A stretch of 64,000 bases of DNA, from positions 4,402,001 through 4,466,000 of the forward strand of contig NZ_AP025281.1 in the NCBI RefSeq assembly GCF_024347195.1, given 5' to 3'. How positions within the stretch are numbered: the first letter of the stretch is position 1; each line of letters opens with the position of its first letter. The notes under the pieces were generated by a model, which saw only the letters and a list, made by a program, of their open reading frames with translations, was not told where the DNA came from and searched no databases. Of this stretch, positions 8,150 through 17,772 are shown in pieces. The position numbers and the translations under genes were made by a program. The DNA comes from Aliamphritea hakodatensis. GTDB lineage: Bacteria > Pseudomonadota > Gammaproteobacteria > Pseudomonadales > Balneatricaceae.

Positions 8150-10327
8150 ATGCCGCTAACACACATTCGCCAGCCTGGTTTTCTGAATTTTACTGTTCGG
8201 CGTCCGTTGCAGGTTTTGCTGTCGCTGGCGCTGGTTCTGCTCGGTCACAGCGGGCAATCCTATGCTCAGCAGGAAGCCATGTATGACGAAGATCTGGCCT
8301 ACAGCGATGACAGCTACGCGATCTCCGAACTGAATTATCTGGCCGATATTCCGCTGGTATCAGCGGCCACCCGGCTGCCACAGCAACGGCACGAATCACC
8401 GGCGGCAATCACCGTTATCGACCGGGCGGTTATTGATGCATCCTCTGCGCTGACCATTCCGGACCTGTTCCGCCTGGTACCTGGCATGATGGCTTACCAC
8501 ACCTCGTCCAATACGTCGGCGGTTGCCTATCACGGTATGAGTGACAGGTTCCCTTCCCAGATGGAAGTAATGGTTGATGGCCGCTCCATCTATGTACCGC
8601 TGTTTTCCACTGTCATCTGGGACACCCTGGGTCTCACGGTAGACGATGTTGACCGTATTGAAGTGGTCAGAGGCTCCAACAGTGCTACCCACGGTTCCAA
8701 TGCGTTTATGGGGGCCATCAATATTATTACCCGCTCAGGTTTGTCCCACCCCGGCAGCAGCCTGAAATATACCAGCGGCAGCCACAATACCCAGAACTTT
8801 GAAGCCCGGCACAGCGGCAGTTATTCGCTTGGCAATTATGCCCTGTCTACCGGCAACCTCAGTAATGATGGCAGCGACACATTCGACGATAAAACAAACC
8901 GCCGGTATCTGAACTTTAATACCGTGGTCACACCCAACTTGCGGGACACTCTGACATTTAATCTGGGCTTCAGTGAAGGCTTCACGGATGTCGGGGATGT
9001 CGACAGCGCACCGGCTCTGGAAGAACGCACCTTTCACAACAATACCCAGCATATTAAGTGGCAGCGCATTCTTCAGAATGAAGCTGAGCTTGAAGTCCGC
9101 TATGCCCACAGTTACAGCAATCTTGATGCCGACAAACTGGATATCCCCACGGTACAACAGGCGCTGGATCTGACCAACCCGGCACTGATTGCCCTGATTC
9201 CAAACTTTATTGCCGCCAACCCGCTGCGAAAAACGTCAGAAGTCGGTGATATAGAACAACATGAATTAGAAATGATCTGGCGAAAACAAACCTCGCCAGC
9301 CAATCAGTTTATCATCGGCAGCGGTTACAAGTTCAACCGGGCCCGCAGCCTCGAATTACTGGATACCCGTGACTGGGTCAGCGAAGAACGTAGCCGGGTT
9401 TTCGGCAACTGGGAATACAGCGGTATCCGTAACTGGGTATTCAATGCAGGCGCAATGGTTGAACATGCCACTGCCGGCAACAGTGGCACCCGGATATCAC
9501 CGCGCCTGGCGGCCAATTACCGACTGACGCCAACCAGCGGATTACGCAGTTCTGTCAGCCAGGCATACCGGATGCCTTCATTACTGGAAGCGAATCTGCA
9601 AACGGTGGTCTACAGCCCCGCCGGACTGCCGCCCGGAACCCCGTCAATTTATCAGATAGAAAGCCTGGCTAATGAGGATATTGAACCTGAGAGGCTGAGA
9701 ACGCTGGATGTGGGATATTTTAAAAACTGGCCCGAATATAACAGCCAGATGGATCTGCGGCTATTTTACGAACGTATCGATAACGGTATTGAGACGGCTT
9801 TTCGCCCCCTCACCACAGCAACCGCCAGCAGCGACCACCGCTATCGGATTGAAGACAATGGCGCTGAATGGAATAACAGGGGCTTTGAAACCCAGATCCG
9901 CTACCAGCCCAACATGCTGTATAACCCACTGATTTTATTTAATTATAGCTATATTCACGTCCGGGGGTTTCGTAACCGGGGCCACAGTACTGTTGGCAAC
10001 CCCGACAACATTGACCGGCTAGAGAACCGAACGCCGATGCACACCGCCTCGCTGCTGGCCAGCATTACCCTGCCGGATAACCTGCAACTCAGCCTGAGTC
10101 ATTTTTATATGTCTGAAGTGGAATGGCTGGAAGGCAGCAGCGGTGGACCGAACCCACAATACAACCGTACCGATATTAAAGTCAGTAAGAACTTTAAATA
10201 TTCGAACGGTAACGCACTGAAGCTTAACTTTATCGTGCACAACTTACTGGATGACTCGTATCCGGAATTTTACGTAGACAACCTGTTTGACCGGCGGGCT
10301 TATGTGCAAGTGGAACTGAGCTTTTAA
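8150..10327 (+). CDS. TonB-dependent outer membrane receptor
   Basis: 725 residues. A signal peptide (hydrophobic core LQVLLSLALVLLG, cleavage after about residue 40 at SYAQQ) leads to a plug domain (about 65-175: ESPAAITVIDRAVI, LFRLVPGMMAYH, MVDGRSIYVPL, then VDRIEVVRGSNSATHG and GAINIITRSG). The rest is a 22-strand barrel ending in aromatic phenylalanine (VQVELSF), as in outer membrane proteins. These receptors pull scarce ligands through the outer membrane using TonB energy. The barrel is of the colicin I/BtuB-like class, but the ligand is not readable. Downstream, 51 bp away, lie a binding-protein gene and a hybrid kinase, suggesting the receptor serves or feeds a signalling unit rather than a dedicated ABC importer. 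Confidence 0.93.
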   Translation: MPLTHIRQPGFLNFTVRRPLQVLLSLALVLLGHSGQSYAQQEAMYDEDLAYSDDSYAISELNYLADIPLVSAATRLPQQRHESPAAITVIDRAVIDASSALTIPDLFRLVPGMMAYHTSSNTSAVAYHGMSDRFPSQMEVMVDGRSIYVPLFSTVIWDTLGLTVDDVDRIEVVRGSNSATHGSNAFMGAINIITRSGLSHPGSSLKYTSGSHNTQNFEARHSGSYSLGNYALSTGNLSNDGSDTFDDKTNRRYLNFNTVVTPNLRDTLTFNLGFSEGFTDVGDVDSAPALEERTFHNNTQHIKWQRILQNEAELEVRYAHSYSNLDADKLDIPTVQQALDLTNPALIALIPNFIAANPLRKTSEVGDIEQHELEMIWRKQTSPANQFIIGSGYKFNRARSLELLDTRDWVSEERSRVFGNWEYSGIRNWVFNAGAMVEHATAGNSGTRISPRLAANYRLTPTSGLRSSVSQAYRMPSLLEANLQTVVYSPAGLPPGTPSIYQIESLANEDIEPERLRTLDVGYFKNWPEYNSQMDLRLFYERIDNGIETAFRPLTTATASSDHRYRIEDNGAEWNNRGFETQIRYQPNMLYNPLILFNYSYIHVRGFRNRGHSTVGNPDNIDRLENRTPMHTASLLASITLPDNLQLSLSHFYMSEVEWLEGSSGGPNPQYNRTDIKVSKNFKYSNGNALKLNFIVHNLLDDSYPEFYVDNLFDRRAYVQVELSF

Positions 10328-10378
10328 GCGGCCACGGAATGTTATCGCCGTGCTGCAGATCACTGTCAGAGTTAGCAT

Positions 10379-11344
10379 ATGGATAAGTGTGAACTGACCA
10401 GAAAGCCCCTGACTTACGGGGGTAAAATAGTGTTTAGCCTGTTTGCCCTGCTAGGCATTATTAAAGTATGTGTTGCCAGCGCAGCAGCACAGGCACTTAT
10501 CGTCCTGAGTAACGAGCAACAGCCTTACCAGATTGTTAACCGTGAAATTATTTTGCAATCAAAAGGCCCGGTCCCCCAGACCATTTCAGTGGATAACTTA
10601 CGTCATCGCCCTGTCAGTTACCTGCAGCAATTTAATCCACTGATTACTGTTGGCAGTGCTGCAGCCGATTATCTGTTTGCCAATGCCCCTGACGGCAGTC
10701 AGATTATCAGCAGCTTTATCCCCAAACCCGGTTACCGGCGTTTACTGAACCGTTATGCTCACCGGCTGCAGCAAGTTGGCCATACCGCAGTTTTTCTTGA
10801 CCAGCCATATCACCGGCACATCAGACTGGCACGGGCCGTACAGCCTGACGCACGCAATCTGGGGGTAATACTCGGCCCCACGACAGGTAAAGATCTGCCG
10901 GCACTGGAAACAGCCAGCAAGGCAATGGGCTTCAGGCTCAATCATGATGAGCTGGTCAGTAAGGATAATCCGTTACAGATGCTGCAACCGATTATGGCCG
11001 GTTCTGATATTTTTCTGGCCTTACCCGATCAGGCAATTTTCAACCGGACAACCGCCAAGTGGATCCTGTTTATGAGCTATCAGCAGCATATTCCACTGAT
11101 CGGCTTTTCCCGCAGTTACGTCGATGCCGGCGCACTGGCTGCAGTCATTTCCACACCGGAACAGATCGGCCTGCAAACCGCCGAAATTCTGAATCGGTAC
11201 AATGACTCAGGCACCCTGCCCCCGGCCGGTTACAGCGCGTATTTTTCCGTCATTACAAACCCTCAGGTCGCCCGTAACCTGAATATTGAATTACCCGCGC
11301 CTTCTCAGCTTGAAGCCCGCCTGAAAGAGGTTGAACAACGATGA
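10379..11344 (+). CDS. Periplasmic ABC_sub_bind-like protein coupled to a hybrid kinase
   Basis: 321 residues. An N-terminal hydrophobic segment (about 16-38, IVFSLFALLGIIKVCVAS) acts as signal peptide or anchor, followed by a reduced two-lobe binding fold: PLITVGSAAADYLF in lobe one, LGVILGPTTGKDL at the lobe-two start, and DIFLALPDQAIFN. The overall pattern resembles the ABC_sub_bind (PF04392) proteins, though it is shorter than most. Its stop overlaps the start of the hybrid kinase by 4 nt (ATGA), so translation is coupled. No transporter genes are adjacent. The likely role is a periplasmic ligand sensor that loads the kinase's periplasmic domain, with the TonB receptor supplying the ligand; this is inference. 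Confidence 0.7.
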   Translation: MDKCELTRKPLTYGGKIVFSLFALLGIIKVCVASAAAQALIVLSNEQQPYQIVNREIILQSKGPVPQTISVDNLRHRPVSYLQQFNPLITVGSAAADYLFANAPDGSQIISSFIPKPGYRRLLNRYAHRLQQVGHTAVFLDQPYHRHIRLARAVQPDARNLGVILGPTTGKDLPALETASKAMGFRLNHDELVSKDNPLQMLQPIMAGSDIFLALPDQAIFNRTTAKWILFMSYQQHIPLIGFSRSYVDAGALAAVISTPEQIGLQTAEILNRYNDSGTLPPAGYSAYFSVITNPQVARNLNIELPAPSQLEARLKEVEQR

Positions 11345-14055
11345 GTTTGCTGCAGAACGGCTTCGCCAAAGGCATTCGCCTTAAAGTATTTACCATCACA
11401 CTGGTACCGTTACTGGTGATGACGCTGATGCTGGCCGGTTACTTCATTTCTACCCGAATCGCGGATAACGAAACGGCTCTGATTGAGCGGGGAGCAACCA
11501 TGTCCCGGCTGATGGCTGCGGCAGCAGAGTTTGGCATCATCTCAGAACTCACACCGCAACTGAAAGCCCTGAGTAAAGGGCCAATACAGGAATCCGACGT
11601 TAAAGATGTAATTTTCCTCAACGCAAGCGGACAACTGATTTACCGCTCCACAGAAATCGACTTCCGGTTTATTCCCCGACCAACGCCCACATACAACCGA
11701 CACAACGGTTACTGGTTGTTCGCCACACCGGTGATGGCAACCGGCATTCTGATAGATGACTCGCGGGAATATTCTGAACCCCAGACACCGGAAATACTCG
11801 GTTGGGTTGTCATTGCAATATCCAGTGAATCCATGCGCGAGCGGCAGCTGGATATTATTATTAATACCCTGATTTTATTGCTGATCGGAATTCTGGTGAC
11901 TTTTGTTGTGGCTGCCCGGGTCGGACACACCCTGACAGATCCGATTATCGATCTCACAGAACTGGTGGGTAAACTCCAGCAAGGGCAACTCTCTGCCCGG
12001 GCCACCGAACAGTCTGACGCCGAAATCGGCTCCCTGGAACGGGGCATTAACCTGCTGGCAGAACGGGTCCAGGCCTCGAATCAGTTGCTGGAAAGCCAGG
12101 TTGATAAAGCAACCCAGCGCCTGCGCAAGACCATGCAATATCTGGAAACCCAGAACCATGCCTTACATAAAGCGCGGGAACGGGCTGATCAGGCCAATAT
12201 GGCCAAAGATGAGTTCCTTGCACGCATGAGCCATGAGTTGCGTACCCCGCTGACTTCCGTACTCGGCTTTACCGGCCTGCTGAAACAGACTGATCTGAGT
12301 TATGAACAGCAGGAACATTGCCGGATCATCAGTCAGACATCTACCATGCTACTGGCAATCATCGATGACATTCTGGATTTCGCCAAATTGCAATCCAATG
12401 CCATTCATCTGGAAAGCATCCCGTTCAGCCCGGAGGAGTGCATTCACAGCGCCATAGAAATGCAGGCCCAAAGTGCTGCAACAAAAGGGCTGGAGCTGGT
12501 TTATCAGGTCAGCAATGAGATCCCGCCGGTGGTACTGGGTGACCCGATGCGCTTACGTCAGGTGGCCACAAACCTGATAGGCAATGCTATCAAATTTACT
12601 GAACACGGCCATGTCATTGTCAGCCTGAAACGCCTTGAAAGTGAGGATGACTCTGTACGGATAGAATTGACGGTACAGGACAGCGGAATCGGCATTGATC
12701 CGGAACAGCAGGCACACCTGTTCAGCGCATTTTCACAGGCTGATTCTTCCATTACCCGCCGTTTTGGCGGCTCAGGTCTGGGCCTGGTAATCGTTCGTAA
12801 ACTGTTGGAGCTGATGGCTGGGGAAATACGGCTGAACAGCATGCCCGGACAGGGAACTGAATTCATCTGTGCACTGAACTGCCTGCCGGCCGCCTCTGCG
12901 CTGACCGGCACCGCCGCCCATTCCCTGACACACACCAAAGAACTGATTATCTATGACCGGCACCGCAGCAGTTTACAGGCCCTGACCCAACTGGCAGAAA
13001 ACAGCGTGGCCCGGGTCTATCCATGCCGTACTCTGGAACATCTGAATAACTATATTGAACAGGCACCCGGCATAAACAGCGCGCTGATTTTTGGTCTGAG
13101 CGCCGATCCGGATACGGCACGTGAACAAAAGCGGCATATTCCGGCGCTGTTCCGGGGCTTTAAAGGCAATATCCTGTTATTGGTGCCGTCACTCAACAAC
13201 GATGTCAGCGAGCTCACCCGGGGCCAGAACCATCACAACATCACCGTGCTGACCAAGCCCCTGCGCCGGGTCAACCTGAGCAAGTGGCTAAGCCACTCAG
13301 CAACAAAATCCGGACAGCCGCAGCTCATCAGAAAACTGCCAACCCTGACACCTGGCACCCGGGTACTGATCGCCGAAGACAATGACTTCAACCGTTTATT
13401 GCTGAGCCGGATAATGAGCACTGCCGGCGCGGTGGTATCTGAAGCCATTAACGGTTTACAGGCCATACAGCTGGCTGAACAGCATCAGCCGGATATCATT
13501 CTGATGGATGTCCATATGCCCCGGATTGACGGCATTGAAGCAACCCGGCAGATTCGCGGGCTGATGCCGAATGTGCCCGTCATAGCCCTGACAGCCAATG
13601 TGGTATCCAGTGAAGAACAGGCCCTGAGCGACGCCGGCGTCAACCGCATTGAATACAAGCCAATTAACGATACCCGCCTGCTGAATACCATGCGGCTGTT
13701 ACTGAAACAGGAACAGGGCAGCTTACCGCCGGCAGCACGTCCCCACGATGAAAGCAGCGCAACGGACCTGAGTAATTACAAACTCAGCGCAGAAGACCTC
13801 CACGCTGAACTGTTGCGCCAGTTAGCCGCGCTGCAACAGGGGTTTTCCGCTCAGGATATCGGTAAATTACGTAATCATGCCCACCAGCTGACGGGACTTG
13901 CAGGCTTATTCGAACTGCCGGCGCTGGAACTGGCCAGCCTTGATTTAAGCCAGGCAATAAAAGCGGCCAATATAAAGGACAGCTGGCACTGCCTGTGGCG
14001 GTTACAGCGTTTGATCGAACACCATCAGTATCAGGATAATACTGAAGATGACTAA
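11341..14055 (+). CDS. Hybrid sensor histidine kinase (HisKA, HATPase, pseudo-receiver, receiver, Hpt)
   Basis: 904 residues with a BarA-like layout. Membrane helix 1 (about 13-33), periplasmic sensor (about 34-168), helix 2 (about 169-192), HAMP (193-245), coiled coil, then HisKA with the phospho-His in MSHELRTPLT (about 298). HATPase motifs follow: NLIGNAIKFTE, DSGIGIDPEQ, FGGSGLGLVI. Next comes a degenerate receiver-like stretch (about 545-660) that keeps a late LTKPL but lacks the acceptor aspartate. A complete receiver follows (about 674-790, acceptor Asp in LMDVHMP, about 723), then a C-terminal Hpt with NHAHQLTG (His about 848). It can therefore run a full phosphorelay, but no response regulator gene is next to it. 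It is the last gene of the TonB receptor unit. Confidence 0.93.
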   Translation: MSLLQNGFAKGIRLKVFTITLVPLLVMTLMLAGYFISTRIADNETALIERGATMSRLMAAAAEFGIISELTPQLKALSKGPIQESDVKDVIFLNASGQLIYRSTEIDFRFIPRPTPTYNRHNGYWLFATPVMATGILIDDSREYSEPQTPEILGWVVIAISSESMRERQLDIIINTLILLLIGILVTFVVAARVGHTLTDPIIDLTELVGKLQQGQLSARATEQSDAEIGSLERGINLLAERVQASNQLLESQVDKATQRLRKTMQYLETQNHALHKARERADQANMAKDEFLARMSHELRTPLTSVLGFTGLLKQTDLSYEQQEHCRIISQTSTMLLAIIDDILDFAKLQSNAIHLESIPFSPEECIHSAIEMQAQSAATKGLELVYQVSNEIPPVVLGDPMRLRQVATNLIGNAIKFTEHGHVIVSLKRLESEDDSVRIELTVQDSGIGIDPEQQAHLFSAFSQADSSITRRFGGSGLGLVIVRKLLELMAGEIRLNSMPGQGTEFICALNCLPAASALTGTAAHSLTHTKELIIYDRHRSSLQALTQLAENSVARVYPCRTLEHLNNYIEQAPGINSALIFGLSADPDTAREQKRHIPALFRGFKGNILLLVPSLNNDVSELTRGQNHHNITVLTKPLRRVNLSKWLSHSATKSGQPQLIRKLPTLTPGTRVLIAEDNDFNRLLLSRIMSTAGAVVSEAINGLQAIQLAEQHQPDIILMDVHMPRIDGIEATRQIRGLMPNVPVIALTANVVSSEEQALSDAGVNRIEYKPINDTRLLNTMRLLLKQEQGSLPPAARPHDESSATDLSNYKLSAEDLHAELLRQLAALQQGFSAQDIGKLRNHAHQLTGLAGLFELPALELASLDLSQAIKAANIKDSWHCLWRLQRLIEHHQYQDNTEDD

Positions 14056-14143
14056 GGAACCGGCAAACAAGTCTGAAACGCCTCTGGCTTATTCGCAAGT
14101 TCTCTAACCCTGTGGGCTAAAAACCTGGGCCCCGGAAACCGGG

Positions 14144-14515
14144 TCAGAAATCCCGGCTGACTGGCGTATGCTTAATAATATGAATGAGTTTGTCCGCCTG
14201 TTCCTGAATATATGCCCTGCCGGCGGCATCATACAAACGGCCATGCAATCCGGGCTTAACCGGTAAATCAGTTAAGCCTTCATCGAATTCATAGCAGTGA
14301 CGGCGGATCGTTTCCAACGCTTCATCATGAAAAATCGGCGAGCCCAGAAAGACCGCCCATGCCTGCTGATCGGTACTGCCTTCACTGACCCCCTTTAACA
14401 GCGCCAGCACAGCTTCCCGGCTCGGCCGGTAGGTGGGTGTACGCCCAAAGACCAGTGCGGCAATCAGCAATAGCAGAAACAGTAAGGTAACAAGAAAAAC
14501 AACCAGAAACTGCAT
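14144..14515 (-). CDS. Small single-pass membrane protein of unknown function
   Basis: 123 residues. One strong N-terminal membrane helix (about 2-24, very leucine-rich) precedes a soluble domain with no recognised motif (contains AWAVFLGSPIFHDEALETI). It begins 6 nt after the stop of the upstream DUF2489 gene on the same strand, so the two are surely co-transcribed and may interact at the membrane. Its length and spacing look conserved and codon use matches the neighbours. I do not recognise the family. Confidence 0.75.
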   Translation of the reverse strand: MQFLVVFLVTLLFLLLLIAALVFGRTPTYRPSREAVLALLKGVSEGSTDQQAWAVFLGSPIFHDEALETIRRHCYEFDEGLTDLPVKPGLHGRLYDAAGRAYIQEQADKLIHIIKHTPVSRDF

Positions 14516-14521
14516 AGCGAC

Positions 14522-15001
14522 TCAGTGATAACGGTCGAACGGATGCTGACGCAGCTTCCCGGCGGCGGTCAGAATGGCCTCTTTATGCGTGTTTTCCACG
14601 TCATCCATTAACTGCATATGAGGCAGTTTCTGTTTGGTTTTTAACGCTTTCCATTCCTTTAAGCGCGGAATATGCCGGGTCTTCTCGTATACCTCACTGA
14701 AGACAGCAAAATCATCATGCAAACACAGCTGGGGGTCCAGATTATCCAGCAACATCCGGCATCTGATGGAACCTTCAATCACTGACATTTCATCATTCAT
14801 CAACGTCTGGGCAATGACCTGCAGGCTCTCCACCAAATATGCACGGTGTTCCTGAGCTTTCGTTGCCACGTCTTCCAGACGGCGCTGATTCTCTTCTTTC
14901 CGGGCCTTCTGCTGCCCCAGTAACCGTACAATGAACCACAGAGCCCCGGCACTGACCGCCAGCCCGACAACAATTAATCCGTAGACCACAGCCTCAGACA
15001 T
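14522..15001 (-). CDS. DUF2489 domain-containing membrane-anchored protein
   Basis: 159 residues. An N-terminal membrane helix (about 4-27) is followed by a charged coiled coil (QQKARKEENQRRLEDVATKA) and then the DUF2489 pattern: RAYLVESLQVIAQTLM, EGSIRCRMLLDNL, and the C-terminal cluster EAILTAAGKLRQHPFDRYH, whose invariant-looking end is typical of the family. Function is unknown; the protein is widespread in gammaproteobacteria and is predicted to face the cytoplasm from the inner membrane. First gene of a two-gene unit. Confidence 0.85.
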   Translation of the reverse strand: MSEAVVYGLIVVGLAVSAGALWFIVRLLGQQKARKEENQRRLEDVATKAQEHRAYLVESLQVIAQTLMNDEMSVIEGSIRCRMLLDNLDPQLCLHDDFAVFSEVYEKTRHIPRLKEWKALKTKQKLPHMQLMDDVENTHKEAILTAAGKLRQHPFDRYH

Positions 15002-15045
15002 TCACAACCTCGATTATTTTCATTCACTATGTTGTGTATTATCCC

Positions 15046-15081
15046 CCAAAACCGGCCCCAGCTATAGGGGCCGGGCCGGTT
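15046..15081 (-). terminator. Rho-independent terminator after the VWA lipoprotein gene
   Basis: Read on the minus strand, a GC-rich stem (GGCCCC with GGGGCC, extendable with ACCGG/CCGGT) is followed by TTTT. It lies about 40 nt beyond the stop of the VWA gene and before the DUF2489 gene, separating the two transcription units. Confidence 0.7.
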
Positions 15082-15121
15082 CTGACAGAAAACAGTGGCA
15101 ATCCTGCGGACACTTTTTATT

Positions 15122-16771
15122 TTAAAGTGCTGCCGTCAGCTGTAGTTGCTGAATAAAGCCAGCCCGGTAACCAAAACGGTCGACACCTTTAGCATCACGG
15201 GCAAGGTCAGCCAGAGACTGCCAGCTGAACGCCGACAATGCCTGATGATTGCGCAGCTTCTGGCCATAGCCGGCAACAGCGGCAGCGAAACGGAAATCCT
15301 GACTGCAGGCGGCGACCGGCTGACAACGGCTCCCGGTACGCACCGCCACCGCCTGTTCTTCACTGCTCCCGCCCTGCCAGGTTTTATAACGCAGGCGGAT
15401 ATGACCAAGTTCACCTTCGTTAATCTCCGGAACATCCTGCTTAACGGGCTGATAACGCAACGGATAGGTTTGCGGCTGATTCTGTAGCACTAACTCATAC
15501 AGAGCAGTAACTGTCTGTCCCGCACCGACCTCACCCGCATCGGTACGTTCATCCAGAAAGGCTTCATCAGCCAGCTGACGGTTTTCATAACCAATCAGCC
15601 GGTAGCTCTGAACTACCGCAGGATTGAACTCCACCTGGATCCGGGCGTCCCAGGCCAGGGTATGAAAATTTGCCGTCAGCTGTTCACTCAGTACTTTGCG
15701 GGCTTCCTGCAGGGAGTCGATATAGGCAGCATTGCCGTCCCCGGCATTACTGAGCGTTTCCATCAGCTGATCATTATAATTGCCGTCACCAAAGCCCAGC
15801 ACACTCAGGCTGACACCCTGCTTTCGCTGCCCACTGATGTATCGTTCCAGTTCTTTTATACCGGTCATGCCCAGATTAAAATCACCGTCGGTGGCCAGCA
15901 ACACCCGGTTCACGCCCCCCTCAACCAGGTGCTCAACTGCTGTGTTATACGCCAGCTTTAACCCCCCTTCACCATAGGTACCACCGCCGGCATCCAGTGC
16001 ATCAATGGCCTGCAGGATTTTGCTACGCTGGTTGCCGGGTGTAGCATCCAGCACCTGGCGTACATTGCCTGCATAGGTGATCAGGCTGATCCGGTCATCA
16101 GCATCCAGCTGTTTTACCAACAGCTTCAGTGACTGTTTAACCAGCGGCAGTTTGTTGGCATCATTCATTGAGCCGGAGACATCCACCAGAAAGACCAGAT
16201 TTGCCCCTTTATCGCTGCTGATATCCTGAGCCTTCATCGCCACTTTTAACAGACTGGCATCAGCATTCCACGGGCTGACGCCCAGCTCGTAGCCCAGAGA
16301 CAGCGGTTTGCCAGTATCCGAAACGGGATAGTCATAGCTGAAGTAATTCACCAGTTCTTCGGTCCGTACCGCATCCACCGGCGGTAACCGGCCATCGTTA
16401 ATGAAGCGCCTCACATTGGCAAAGCTTGCTGTATCGACATCCAGACTGAAAGTGCTCAGCGGTTGTGTTTGCGGCGACAGGTACGGGTTATCATCAAACG
16501 TCTGGTAATTCTCATAGGACGGTTCCGGGTGAATAATCCCGGGCTGAATTATCCCGGAATTAACAAAGTACTCCTGCATGGCAACAGCATCCGCCTGCAT
16601 ACTGCGCTTCACCATCTTCGACGCGCTCAGGGCTTCCTGTTCCTGCATCACTTCCGGCACCGGCTGCACCTGCACCGTTGGCTGCTGACCCGTCTGCCGG
16701 GCACAGCCGGCGACGGTTGCAATAACAACAGCCGATACGGCCAATGCAATATATGTTTTCCTGACTGACAT
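15122..16771 (-). CDS. YfbK-like von Willebrand factor type A lipoprotein
   Basis: 549 residues. A lipoprotein signal with lipobox VAGC (Cys about 22) is followed by a disordered Gln/Pro/Glu-rich linker. The N-terminal YfbK-type region comes next (about 85-170: STFSLDVDTASFANVRRFI, RTEELVNYFSYDYP). The VWA domain (about 188-370) has an intact metal-ion adhesion site, DVSGSMND at about 195 plus the later Thr and Asp (LATDGDFNLG). The C-terminal third matches the DUF3520 region that follows VWA in this family (FNPAVVQSYRLIGYENR). It is presumably a membrane-anchored envelope protein binding partners through Mg2+/Mn2+. The homologous E. coli YfbK is of unknown function. Monocistronic, with its own terminator. 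Confidence 0.92.
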   Translation of the reverse strand: MSVRKTYIALAVSAVVIATVAGCARQTGQQPTVQVQPVPEVMQEQEALSASKMVKRSMQADAVAMQEYFVNSGIIQPGIIHPEPSYENYQTFDDNPYLSPQTQPLSTFSLDVDTASFANVRRFINDGRLPPVDAVRTEELVNYFSYDYPVSDTGKPLSLGYELGVSPWNADASLLKVAMKAQDISSDKGANLVFLVDVSGSMNDANKLPLVKQSLKLLVKQLDADDRISLITYAGNVRQVLDATPGNQRSKILQAIDALDAGGGTYGEGGLKLAYNTAVEHLVEGGVNRVLLATDGDFNLGMTGIKELERYISGQRKQGVSLSVLGFGDGNYNDQLMETLSNAGDGNAAYIDSLQEARKVLSEQLTANFHTLAWDARIQVEFNPAVVQSYRLIGYENRQLADEAFLDERTDAGEVGAGQTVTALYELVLQNQPQTYPLRYQPVKQDVPEINEGELGHIRLRYKTWQGGSSEEQAVAVRTGSRCQPVAACSQDFRFAAAVAGYGQKLRNHQALSAFSWQSLADLARDAKGVDRFGYRAGFIQQLQLTAAL

Positions 16772-16880
16772 ACTGAATTCCTCGCATAAAGTATTTGCAC
16801 CTATGCTAAGTTTTCAGCAGGCTATGTACTGATACCAGATCCAGACAAAAACGGGCTTCTGATTTTATAGACTTTATGTT

Positions 16881-17747
16881 ATGGCAAACTTATACAGTAA
16901 AATTCACCGGCTGAAAGCGCAGGGCTGGACCTGGGATGAGTTTCTGCACCGGATCAGCCTGATTTATCCGCCGGGGATTGATGAAAAAACCCTGTACGGG
17001 CTTTACCGGCAGCCACACCGCAAGGCGTCCAGGCATATTCGCCAGATTCTCGAGCAACTGCATGATCAGTGTTTTCCCTCGCCTTTCCCGGCTGCTGCAG
17101 AGGCCCTGATCGGCCTCTATAACCGGCAGGTAAATACCCCCCGCCACCCGGATCTCGCTGCTGAACAGCAGGCACTGAGCATTTTCCTGCAGGAAGCCCG
17201 GCAACACGGGCCGCTTCTGTACCGAGCCAGGCTGTACTGGCTCAGTGGCAATATTCAGCTGGATCAGTTGGGCGTGTTCCGGAAAAACGGTAAGCTCAGA
17301 CAATTAACCGCCGCTCAGCAACAGGGCATAGCGTTTTATCAACAGAGCCTGTCACTGCTGGAAGAGTCGCAGCAAAGCGCTGAATTACCGGCGGATATTG
17401 ATGCCTTTACCTTTTATAAGCTACGGCAAAACATGCTGGCCTGTTACCTTAACGCCCTGACACCGGATGCCCGCAGTGAGAGCAGTAAACTGCTTGAGTA
17501 TCTGGAGGCCTGCGATTTTATCTGCAGCACCAAACAGCTGCTGACGGCCGAGCCTTTTCAGTGGTTACCGGCCCGCAACGGACTGCGGTTCAGCTCTCTG
17601 ACCCATAACGCTGAAGACTGTCACTGGTTTTACCAGGCCCTGTGTACCGCAAATAAAGCCTTTACTGATCTGCACTACAGCCCTGAAAATACACCGTCTG
17701 TTGTCAGCAGCATTGAGTTCCGCTGGGCAATTGAAAATGTTTTATGA
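16881..17747 (+). CDS. Hypothetical helical protein
   Basis: 288 residues, soluble, without signal peptide. It is rich in Leu, Gln and Ala and appears all-helical, in the manner of TPR-like repeat proteins, but I see no clear consensus repeats. The N-terminus (IHRLKAQGWTWDEFLHRISL, then IDEKTLYGLYRQPHRKASRHI) could be a small DNA-binding-like helical domain. It is followed 25 bp later by a small lipoprotein gene on the same strand. Divergent from the VWA gene. Family not recognised. Confidence 0.75.
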   Translation: MANLYSKIHRLKAQGWTWDEFLHRISLIYPPGIDEKTLYGLYRQPHRKASRHIRQILEQLHDQCFPSPFPAAAEALIGLYNRQVNTPRHPDLAAEQQALSIFLQEARQHGPLLYRARLYWLSGNIQLDQLGVFRKNGKLRQLTAAQQQGIAFYQQSLSLLEESQQSAELPADIDAFTFYKLRQNMLACYLNALTPDARSESSKLLEYLEACDFICSTKQLLTAEPFQWLPARNGLRFSSLTHNAEDCHWFYQALCTANKAFTDLHYSPENTPSVVSSIEFRWAIENVL

Positions 17748-17772
17748 AATCTGACACATAAAGGAATGGGAT

